Shown here: in pieces, positions 1 through 5,036 of the stretch | Layout of the letters: each line of letters begins with the position of its first letter | Position numbering within the stretch: position 1 is the first letter of the stretch | Program-made: the position numbers and the translations under genes | Notes under the pieces: model-generated | What the model saw: only the letters and a program-made list of their open reading frames with translations | Told to the model about the DNA's origin: nothing | Database searches by the model: none | Assembly (NCBI GenBank): GCA_903930095.1 | Contig: CAIYXE010000430.1 | Coordinates: forward strand, 1-5,036 | Source: an uncultured Hyphomicrobiales bacterium | Lineage (GTDB): Bacteria > Pseudomonadota > Alphaproteobacteria > Rhizobiales > Aestuariivirgaceae | Direction of reading: 5' to 3' | DNA: 5,036 nt

Positions 1-969
1 CAGGAAGGCTACAGCGTGCTGGGCCAGGCCTATGCCGCGCTGAAATTCGAGGACCAGGTTCTGACATTCTACCGGCAGATGGTGAACCAGCCGGAGGTCA
101 ACCCCCAGGACAGCCGCATGACGCCCAACACATTCGAGGGGGGCTCCCTGACCGGAGAGATCGGACCTCTGACCTATTACGCCGGCGTGCTGACCGCGAT
201 GAAGGTGCGCAATGCGGATGAGTTCGTGAACATGGCCAAGGTGGCGGACGCGGACATCACCGGGAATTCCGGCATGTATCTTGGCGGGGTGGCGTTCTCG
301 CCCATTGAAGAGTTGAAGGCGCGGACCTCGCTCTATGTCGTGCCCAACCTGCTGGTGTCATCCTATAGCGATGCGGCATGGGATTACGAACTGTCGGATC
401 AGGTGAAGCTCAGAGCCTCCGGCCAGTTCATGTACCAGTCCAGCATCGGCGACGCGTTGCTGACGGGTGCCGGATACGACGCCTGGATCGGCGGCATCAG
501 GGGCGACTTCACCTACAGCGGGCTGACCCTGACCGCAGGATACACATTTGCGGGCGATTTTTCCGGCACGGAAGACAGCTGGCAGGCGCCCTACGGGTCC
601 TGGCCTGGCTACACCAACATGATCGTGAAGGTCTTCGACCGCTCGGAGGAGCAGACGCTTCTCCTCGGCGCCTCCTTCGACTTTGGCAAGGTCGGCGCAG
701 AAGGACTGGTGGTGAAGGCAGTGGCGGCACTCGACATGGAGGTCAAGGACGGGCTCGACACGTGGAACGAGTACGACTTCTCCGCTGACTACCGTTTCAG
801 CGCACGCGATGGCGATCTGGATTGGCTGGCGCCGCTGTGGCTGCGGGCAAGCTATGCCATCGTCGACACAGAAGACCCCGACGGCACCCATGACCAGCTG
901 GATGATCTGCGCCTCATCGTGAACTACGAACTGCAGTTCAAGGGCAGCGATCTCCCGCCGAATGGCTGA
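1..969 (+). CDS. OprD-family outer membrane porin, C-terminal part (5' end outside window)
   Basis: The reading frame is open from the first base (QEGYSV...) to TGA at 967-969, giving 322 codons. The GTG at 16 is internal, because coding continues upstream. OprD porins are roughly 400-450 residue, 18-stranded beta-barrels that let small molecules such as amino acids, peptides or aromatic acids cross the outer membrane; substrate cannot be read here. OprD-like signatures seen are NPQDSRMTPNTFEGG followed by an alternating strand, the segment YYAGVLTAMKVRNADEFVNMAKVAD, and PYGSWPGYTNMIVKVFDRSEEQ, which matches the family's conserved GxPGYT...V..F.R.GE region. The C-terminal half alternates polar and hydrophobic residues as in a barrel and ends with strand LRLIVNYELQF. 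A short hydrophilic tail (KGSDLPPNG) follows, so the protein does not end on the terminal aromatic residue typical of many barrels. Signal peptide, promoter and upstream neighbours are not visible. The family call is fairly firm; the ligand is unknown. Confidence 0.85.
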   Translation, partial: QEGYSVLGQAYAALKFEDQVLTFYRQMVNQPEVNPQDSRMTPNTFEGGSLTGEIGPLTYYAGVLTAMKVRNADEFVNMAKVADADITGNSGMYLGGVAFSPIEELKARTSLYVVPNLLVSSYSDAAWDYELSDQVKLRASGQFMYQSSIGDALLTGAGYDAWIGGIRGDFTYSGLTLTAGYTFAGDFSGTEDSWQAPYGSWPGYTNMIVKVFDRSEEQTLLLGASFDFGKVGAEGLVVKAVAALDMEVKDGLDTWNEYDFSADYRFSARDGDLDWLAPLWLRASYAIVDTEDPDGTHDQLDDLRLIVNYELQFKGSDLPPNG

Positions 970-970
970 C

Positions 971-1001
971 AAGAAAAGGGCCCCTCGCGGAGCCCTGTCT
1001 T
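971..1001. terminator. Hairpin terminator shared by convergent porin and L,D-transpeptidase genes
   Basis: AGGGC (977-981) pairs with GCCCT (992-996). After one C/A mismatch, CC (983-984) pairs with GG (989-990) around the loop TCGC. Read on the minus strand, the stem is followed by TTTTCTT, a good U-tract, 27 nt past the stop of the transpeptidase gene. Read on the plus strand, the tail is TGTCTT, a poorer tract, 7 nt after the porin stop. It therefore looks strongest for the minus-strand gene and may also end the porin transcript. Judged by eye; no folding energy was calculated. Confidence 0.65.
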
Positions 1002-1023
1002 GAGGTGAAGGATTGCCGGTGGA

Positions 1024-1620
1024 TCAGAGCACGCTGACACGCGCGCCGATCTTCACGTGCTGGTAGAGTTCCGTCACGTCCTCGTTCAGCATGCGGATGC
1101 AACCCGAGGAGGCGGCCTTGCCGATGGAGGAGGGCTCGTTGGTGCCGTGGATGCGGTAGATCGAGGAGCCGAGATAAATGGCGCGGGCGCCCAGCGGATT
1201 GTCGGGGCCGCCCGCCATGAAGGCGGGAAGGTCCGGGCGGCGCTTGCGCATCGAGGCCGGCGGGCGCCAGTCCGGCCACTTGGTCTTTGCGGTGACGGCG
1301 TGCGATCCCTTCCACTCGAAGCCCTTCTTGGCGGTGGCGACCCGGTACATCACGGCCGTGCCGTTACCCAGCACCAGGTAGAGCTGGTTCTGCCGGGTCA
1401 GCACGATGATGTCGCCGGCCTCAGCGGTGGTCTCGAAGGCCACAAGCTTGCCGCGCCTGAAGGTGGAGGCCGGGGCCTGCTGGTCCACCGGGCCGGCCGA
1501 AGCCGGGACGATCATGACGGAGTCCTGCTGGCTGGGCGCAACTGACCCGGCGTGAGCGCCAGAGGCGAAGATGGCAAGGCCGAGGGCAGCGGCGGCGAGG
1601 GTCCCGAGGAGCTTTTTCAT
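1024..1620 (-). CDS. L,D-transpeptidase, YkuD/ErfK family, secreted
   Basis: This complete 198-residue protein starts at ATG 1618-1620, with AGGGA at 1630-1634 nine bases upstream on the minus strand, and stops with TGA at 1024-1026. Residues 1-24 form a Sec signal peptide: MKKLL, a hydrophobic Ala/Leu core, then AHA before Gly25, so the product should act in the periplasm. No lipobox is seen. A Ser/Pro/Gln-rich linker runs to about residue 65, and the YkuD catalytic domain fills about 69-197. The family joins peptidoglycan tetrapeptide stems through meso-diaminopimelate (3-3 links) or attaches outer-membrane proteins to peptidoglycan, using a Cys nucleophile. The active-site block is YRIHGT...SSGCIRM: His158, Gly173, Cys174 and Arg176, with the usual 15 residues between His and Cys. 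The familiar SHGC motif reads SSGC here, a variant common in alphaproteobacterial members and not a sign of inactivation. KTKWPDWRPP and GGPDNPLGARAIYLG also fit the family. No separate peptidoglycan-binding domain is present. The acceptor substrate is not predictable. Confidence 0.93.
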   Translation of the reverse strand: MKKLLGTLAAAALGLAIFASGAHAGSVAPSQQDSVMIVPASAGPVDQQAPASTFRRGKLVAFETTAEAGDIIVLTRQNQLYLVLGNGTAVMYRVATAKKGFEWKGSHAVTAKTKWPDWRPPASMRKRRPDLPAFMAGGPDNPLGARAIYLGSSIYRIHGTNEPSSIGKAASSGCIRMLNEDVTELYQHVKIGARVSVL

Positions 1621-1759
1621 GGCGTTCTTTCCCTGACGTCTGTTCTGTCTGCCGGTCTAGCCGCCTTGCCCTGAACGGGGTCTGAGCTGGTGGTTTATCC
1701 GGCGTTCATCTTTGCTTTCGATGTCCACCCTTGTAACGTGGGGGCAGTCGAATGCTGTG

Positions 1760-1784
1760 CCGGCCGTCACACGCCGGATTTTTT
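1760..1784 (+). terminator. Terminator-like hairpin with T-run just before the hydrolase start
   Basis: CCGGC (1760-1764) can pair with GCCGG (1773-1777) across an 8-nt loop. An alternative fold pairs CCGG with CCGG and CGT with ACG, with one bulged C and the loop CAC. The stem is followed by A and then six T (1779-1784), the form of an intrinsic terminator on the plus strand. It lies only 13 bases before the ATG at 1798 and directly before the ribosome binding site. It could end leftover plus-strand transcription coming from the transpeptidase region, or act as an attenuator in the hydrolase leader. The stem is short, so function is unproven. Confidence 0.4.
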
Positions 1785-1787
1785 CCC

Positions 1788-1794
1788 GAGGGGG
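1788..1794 (+). promoter_or_regulatory. Ribosome binding site that fixes the hydrolase start
   Basis: GAGGGGG ends three bases before ATG 1798; taking GAGG (1788-1791) as the core, the spacing is six bases. The same frame stays open back to a GTG at 1690, but that codon has no convincing Shine-Dalgarno, and the 36 extra residues (rich in Cys, Phe and His) do not look like the family. Starting at 1798 gives MTITTITDFPRKVKEIENIWIPLSDG, the usual beginning of this hydrolase group. Confidence 0.7.
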
Positions 1795-1797
1795 CTC

Positions 1798-3816
1798 ATG
1801 ACCATCACGACGATCACCGACTTTCCGCGCAAGGTGAAGGAAATCGAGAACATCTGGATTCCGCTCTCCGACGGCACCAAGCTCGCCGCGCGCATGTGGC
1901 TTCCGGAGGATGCGGAGGCCGAGCCTGTGCCGGCGCTGCTCGAATACCTGCCCTACCGCAAGCGGGACGGAACCCATGTGCGCGATGCGCTGACACACCC
2001 CTACTTCGCCGGCCACGGCTATGCCGCGATCCGCGTCGACATGCGCGGCAACGGCGAATCGGGCGGCGTGATGCTGGACGAATATGCCAAGCAGGAGCAG
2101 GACGACGCGCTTGAGGTGATCGCCTGGATCGCCAAGCAGACATGGTGCTCCGGCCAGGTCGGCATGTTCGGGATCTCCTGGGGCGGCTTCAATGCGCTGC
2201 AGGTGGCGGCGCGGAAGCCCCCGGCGCTGAAGGCCATCGTCACCATCTGCTCCACCGATGACCGCTATGAGGACGACGTGCACTACAAGGGTGGCACGGT
2301 GCTGAACGAGATGATGGGCTGGGCCGCCACCATGCTCGCCTATTCCTCACGCCCGCCCGACCCCAAGATCGTCGGCAACCGCTGGCGCAAGATGTGGATG
2401 GAGCGGCTGGAGAACGAGCCCTTCCTGGTCATCCCCTGGCTCGAGCATCCGCACCGCGACGCCTACTGGAAGCATGGCTCGATCTGCGAGAATTTCTCTG
2501 CCGTGGAGGCCCCCACCCTGGTGGTGGGCGGCTGGAACGACGCCTACTCCAACGCCGTGCCGCGCCTGATGAAGGGGCTGCGGGTGACGCGCAAGGCCAT
2601 CATCGGACCCTGGGCGCACAAATATCCGCATTTTGCGGTGCCGGAACCGAGGATCGGCTTCCTGCAGGAGTGCCTCCGCTGGTGGGACCAGTGGCTGAAG
2701 GGCCAGAACACCGGCGTCTCCCGCGATCCCGATTTCCGCTACTACGTGATGGAGCCATGGAAGCCCGGTACCTTCCCCGAGCGCATCAACGGGCGCTGGC
2801 TGGGCGACAGCTTCTGGGGCTTCGGCCATGTCGAGACGAAGAAATGGTGGCTGAACGCCGGCGGCATCGGGCCCAATGCGGGAAGCGAGACGGCGCTCAC
2901 CATCTCATCGAAGCAGACCACGGGGGCGGACGGCGGCGAATACTGCATCATCTGGCTGGGACCGGAATTCCCCGGCGACCAGCAGCGCGACGACGCGCAG
3001 TCGATCACCTTCGACACGCCGGCACTCGTGACCGACATCGACATCGTGGGCCAGCCGGCGGTTGATCTGGACTTTTCGGTGGACAAGCCCGTGGCGCACA
3101 TCGCGGTGCGCCTCAACGACGTGTGGCCCACGGGCGAGGTCTCACGCATCACCTACCACTTGCAGAACCTGTGCATGCGGGACAGCCGCGAGAACCCCAT
3201 GCCGCTCGAGCCCGGCAAGCGGTACCGCATGAAGATCAAGCTCGACGACATCGCCTGGCGGGTGCCGAAGGGACACAAGATCAGGGTGGCGATCTCCACC
3301 GCCTATTACCCGATGATGTGGCCCGCCCCGGAGCCGGTGACGCTGACCGTTCATGCCGGAACCTCGCAGCTGCACCTGCCACTGCGCAAGGAGGTGGCCA
3401 ATGAGGTGCCGCTCTCCTGGCCCGGCGCGCAGGCCGCCCCACCCGCCGAGATGACGGAACGCAAGGCGCCGTGGAACCGGCGCGAGAGCACGGTGGACGA
3501 GGCCACCGGCGCGTTGCGGATCGAGATTGTGGACGATTTCGGCGAATACGAGTTGCACCCGCATGGGATGGTGGTCTCCGGCGCCGGGCGCGAGACATAT
3601 GCGATCCTGCCGGATGACCCGCTGTCGGCGAAGATGGAAACGCACTGGACGGAGGAACGCCACCGCGGCAACTGGCACACCCGCACCGAAACCTATGGCC
3701 GGATGACGGCGACCAAGACGCACTGGGTGATCTGGGGGAAGATCGAGGCCTTTGAGGGTGCGAAGAAGGTGTTCGAGAAGGAGTTCGCGAAGGAGATTCC
3801 AAGGCTGTTGCAGTGA
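1798..3816 (+). CDS. CocE/NonD family (peptidase S15-type) alpha/beta hydrolase
   Basis: This complete 672-residue protein runs from ATG 1798 to TGA 3814-3816. The family cleaves ester or amide bonds with a Ser-Asp-His triad; known relatives are cocaine esterase CocE, X-Pro dipeptidyl peptidase and glutaryl-7-ACA acylase. Residues about 15-300 form the hydrolase domain. They include LPYRKRDG (Tyr53 is the likely oxyanion-hole tyrosine by analogy with CocE), DMRGNGESGG at 81-90, nucleophile elbow GISWGG with Ser127, GGWNDAY with Asp248, and PWAHKYPH with His274. A helical cap lies between Ser127 and Asp248. Residues about 315-540 fit the beta-rich PepX C-terminal jelly-roll domain (for example GQPAVDLDFSVDKPVAHIAVRLNDV). 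About 130 further residues (540-672) follow, so it is longer than CocE (about 570). No signal peptide or membrane segment is seen, so it is probably cytoplasmic. It is transcribed alone, divergent from the transpeptidase and convergent with argE. The triad makes an active enzyme likely; the natural substrate is unknown. Confidence 0.9.
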   Translation: MTITTITDFPRKVKEIENIWIPLSDGTKLAARMWLPEDAEAEPVPALLEYLPYRKRDGTHVRDALTHPYFAGHGYAAIRVDMRGNGESGGVMLDEYAKQEQDDALEVIAWIAKQTWCSGQVGMFGISWGGFNALQVAARKPPALKAIVTICSTDDRYEDDVHYKGGTVLNEMMGWAATMLAYSSRPPDPKIVGNRWRKMWMERLENEPFLVIPWLEHPHRDAYWKHGSICENFSAVEAPTLVVGGWNDAYSNAVPRLMKGLRVTRKAIIGPWAHKYPHFAVPEPRIGFLQECLRWWDQWLKGQNTGVSRDPDFRYYVMEPWKPGTFPERINGRWLGDSFWGFGHVETKKWWLNAGGIGPNAGSETALTISSKQTTGADGGEYCIIWLGPEFPGDQQRDDAQSITFDTPALVTDIDIVGQPAVDLDFSVDKPVAHIAVRLNDVWPTGEVSRITYHLQNLCMRDSRENPMPLEPGKRYRMKIKLDDIAWRVPKGHKIRVAISTAYYPMMWPAPEPVTLTVHAGTSQLHLPLRKEVANEVPLSWPGAQAAPPAEMTERKAPWNRRESTVDEATGALRIEIVDDFGEYELHPHGMVVSGAGRETYAILPDDPLSAKMETHWTEERHRGNWHTRTETYGRMTATKTHWVIWGKIEAFEGAKKVFEKEFAKEIPRLLQ

Positions 3817-3838
3817 GGGTGTGACTCGCGGAGGGAGG

Positions 3839-3910
3839 CCCTCATCCACCCTGCCGGGCACCTTCTCCCGTCCGCAGGATGGGAGAAGGCGGCCAAAGGC
3901 CGGATGAGGG
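3839..3910. repeat. Intergenic palindromic (REP/BIME-like) element with three-hairpin fold
   Basis: A 72-bp imperfect palindrome sits between two convergent genes. The outer arms CCCTCATCC (3839-3847) and GGATGAGGG (3902-3910) are perfectly complementary over 9 bp. The inner arms CCTTCTCCC (3861-3869) and GGGAGAAGG (3881-3889) are also perfect over 9 bp, around an 11-nt loop. The two flanks between arms each hold a small dyad: TGCCGGGCA (3852-3860) and GGCC-AAA-GGCC (3891-3901). The whole can thus fold as a cloverleaf-like structure. Elements with these CCCTCATCC/CTTCTCCC words are, from general knowledge, scattered in many copies between genes in Rhizobiales and relatives. It starts 22 bases after the hydrolase stop, so it may also serve as a terminator or 3'-end stabiliser. 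Only one copy is in this window, so its repetitive nature is inferred. Confidence 0.75.
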
Positions 3911-3939
3911 CGCCTGTCCGCGCGGAAGGAATTTTATCC

Positions 3940-3969
3940 TTGACTTTTATTCCTATGCCGTGCTATCAC
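3940..3969 (+). promoter_or_regulatory. Candidate sigma70-like promoter pointing antisense into argE
   Basis: TTGACT (3940-3945; five of six matches to TTGACA) is followed after 18 bases by TATCAC (3964-3969; three of six matches to TATAAT, including the first three bases). The stretch 3926-3966 is clearly more AT-rich than its surroundings. A transcript would start near 3976 and run into the 3' end of argE on the opposite strand; no sense gene follows. The -35 is good and the -10 modest, so this is a candidate only. Confidence 0.4.
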
Positions 3970-3978
3970 ACACGGCAT
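3955..3978. repeat. Perfect 8-bp inverted repeat downstream of argE, over the candidate -10
   Basis: ATGCCGTG (3955-3962) and CACGGCAT (3971-3978) are exact reverse complements separated by 8 bases. On the argE strand the hairpin begins 13 bases after the stop codon, a natural place for a 3'-end stem, but the bases after it (AGGAATAAAAG) are not a U-tract, so it is not a standard intrinsic terminator. On the plus strand it encloses the candidate -10 TATCAC, the position expected of a repressor operator. The sequence does not decide between these. Confidence 0.5.
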
Positions 3979-3991
3979 GTGGATCATCTTC

Positions 3992-5036
3992 CTATATCAG
4001 TTGCTGCGTGAGCTTGCCGAGGAAGGCCTCGCATTTGCGAAGCTCGGAGGTGTCGATGTATTCATCCGGTTTGTGGGCCTGTTCGATGGAGCCGGGCCCA
4101 CAGATGACGGACGGGATTCCGATCTGCTGGAAGAGGCCCGCCTCGGTGCAGTAGCTCACCGCATGGGTGGAATTGGCGCCAGCCAGATGCAGCGCCAGAT
4201 GTTCGGCGGGAGAGTCCTTCTCGGGCGCCAGGCCCGGAACGAGGTTGACGGTTTCCGTGGCGATGCCCGCCTCGGGCGCCACGGACTTCATCGCGGGTTC
4301 CAGGCTCTTGGCGAAATCCTCGAAGCGGCGGGGAACTTCGCCGGGGTCTGCCGTGGGAAGAAGGCGCGTCTCCCACTGGAAGGCGCAGCGGCGCGGAATG
4401 ATGTTCTTGGCGGTGCCGCCCTCGATGACGCCGACATGCACGGTGGAATAGGGCGGATCGAAACGCTGGGTGGGATCGCCCGCGGCGATCATGTCCTGGC
4501 GGATGCGGGAGATTTCAGAAAGCAGCTCGCCCGCCACCAGGATGGCATTGACGCCGTGATGCGTGAGGCTGGAATGCGCCTCATGCCCCGTGACTTCGGT
4601 TGCGAAGGTAACGGCACTCTTGTGGGCGTTCACCACCTTCATGGAGGTGGGCTCGCCCACGATGACGGCGCGGGGCTTGGGCAGATTGTCACGCATGTGG
4701 GCGATCAGCGGGCGCACGCCCTTGCAGCCCACCTCCTCATCGCAGGAGAGTGCCAGGTGGATGGGGGATTTCAGCCCGGCCTTGAGGAAATTCGGCACCT
4801 CCGCGAGGCAGACGGCGAGGAAGCCCTTCATGTCGCAGGTGCCGCGTCCGAACAGGCGCTCGCCGCGCGCCGTTAGATCGAAGGGATCGCTCGTCCAGGG
4901 CTGGCCGTCCACCGGCACCACGTCAGTGTGGCCCGAGAGCACGATGCCGCCCGCAATCTGCGGCCCGATGGTGGCGAAGAGATGGGTCTTCCGGTTGGCC
5001 TCATAGTCCACGCGGAAATGGGGCACGCCCCAGCCG
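3992..5036 (-). CDS. argE: Acetylornithine deacetylase (M20 metallopeptidase family), N-terminus outside window
   Basis: The frame is open from the window edge (GWGVPHFRVDYEANRKTHLFATIGP) to TAG at 3992-3994, about 348 codons. The GTG at 5024-5026 is internal: ArgE proteins have about 50 residues before the KTHLFATIGP region, and the frame continues past the edge. The enzyme hydrolyses N-acetyl-L-ornithine to L-ornithine and acetate in the cytoplasm. Counting from that internal codon, the di-metal ligands and catalytic residues are visible: SGHTDVVPVDGQPW (His33, Asp35), GRGTCDMKG (Asp65, bridging), CDEEVGCKG (Glu97 catalytic, Glu98 ligand), VGEPTSM (Glu125) and GPGSIEQAHKPDE (His318). The dimerisation domain spans about 135-250 with the conserved GHEAHSS segment. 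The GQPW and GEPTSMKVV wording favours ArgE over DapE, but M20 specificity is easily misassigned, and an acyl-amino-acid role remains possible. Promoter and start lie outside; the gene converges on the hydrolase gene. Confidence 0.9.
   Translation of the reverse strand, partial: GWGVPHFRVDYEANRKTHLFATIGPQIAGGIVLSGHTDVVPVDGQPWTSDPFDLTARGERLFGRGTCDMKGFLAVCLAEVPNFLKAGLKSPIHLALSCDEEVGCKGVRPLIAHMRDNLPKPRAVIVGEPTSMKVVNAHKSAVTFATEVTGHEAHSSLTHHGVNAILVAGELLSEISRIRQDMIAAGDPTQRFDPPYSTVHVGVIEGGTAKNIIPRRCAFQWETRLLPTADPGEVPRRFEDFAKSLEPAMKSVAPEAGIATETVNLVPGLAPEKDSPAEHLALHLAGANSTHAVSYCTEAGLFQQIGIPSVICGPGSIEQAHKPDEYIDTSELRKCEAFLGKLTQQLI

Noticed and set aside
358..972. A 204-codon minus-strand frame across the porin gene
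   Set aside because: Codon-aligned antisense shadow of the porin; no recognisable domain and no convincing ribosome binding site.
984..992. CTCGCGGAG occurs both here and at 3825-3833
   Set aside because: A 9-bp near-palindrome made of GC-rich bases recurring once in 5 kb is easily chance; the flanks do not match.
1057..1545. A 162-codon plus-strand frame across the transpeptidase gene
   Set aside because: Codon-aligned antisense shadow with Gly/Arg/Val-rich composition; the opposite strand encodes a complete enzyme with signal peptide and active site.
1640..1759. Promoters for the divergent transpeptidase and hydrolase genes
   Set aside because: They must lie in or near this gap, but no -35/-10 pair on either strand matched well enough to place. 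The best minus-strand pair (TTACAA, 17 bases, AAAGAT) is too weak to annotate.
1690..1797. N-terminal extension of the hydrolase from GTG 1690
   Set aside because: No Shine-Dalgarno at 1690, the added residues do not fit the family, and a good ribosome binding site precedes ATG 1798.
1657..2283. A 208-codon minus-strand frame over the 5' part of the hydrolase gene and the divergent gap
   Set aside because: Mostly antisense to the conserved hydrolase domain and codon-aligned with it; no domain recognisable.
3142..3861. A 239-codon minus-strand frame over the 3' part of the hydrolase gene
   Set aside because: Codon-aligned antisense shadow, rich in Arg, His, Pro and Gly, starting inside the palindromic repeat; no family resemblance.
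3977..4876. A 299-codon open frame on the plus strand across argE
   Set aside because: It is codon-aligned antisense to argE, where stops arise only from rare TTA, CTA or TCA codons in a GC-rich gene. Its protein is compositionally odd and resembles no family, while argE opposite has every catalytic motif. The possible promoter before it is kept as a separate finding.

Overview
The window is ordinary GC-rich bacterial chromosome with strong G/C preference at third codon positions. It most resembles an alphaproteobacterium, probably Hyphomicrobiales (Rhizobiales). The support is the style of the L,D-transpeptidase (SSGCIRM active site), the long CocE-like hydrolase, and a CCCTCATCC / CCTTCTCCC / GGGAGAAGG / GGATGAGGG palindrome of the kind common between genes in that group. 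Genus cannot be assigned from what is visible.

Layout: four genes alternate strand, so none form an operon with each other inside the window. (1) 1-969, plus strand: the C-terminal part of an OprD-family outer-membrane porin; its start lies before the window. (2) A short convergent gap holds a hairpin that can terminate transcription from both sides. (3) 1024-1620, minus strand: a complete secreted L,D-transpeptidase (YkuD fold). (4) 1621-1797: a divergent gap with a terminator-like hairpin plus T-run just before the next gene's ribosome binding site. (5) 1798-3816, plus strand: a complete 672-residue CocE/NonD (peptidase S15-type) serine hydrolase with a visible Ser-Asp-His triad. (6) 3817-3991: a convergent gap with a 72-bp palindromic repeat and, beside it, an isolated sigma70-like promoter whose -10 lies within an 8-bp inverted repeat. 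(7) 3992-5036, minus strand: most of an M20-family acetylornithine deacetylase (argE); its first roughly 50 codons lie beyond the window.

The products act in different places: an outer-membrane channel, a periplasmic peptidoglycan enzyme, a probably cytoplasmic hydrolase and a cytoplasmic amidohydrolase of arginine/ornithine metabolism. I see no shared pathway and no new multigene system. The points worth a second look are in the gaps: the hairpin ahead of the hydrolase, the three-hairpin repeat, and the promoter pointing antisense into argE.
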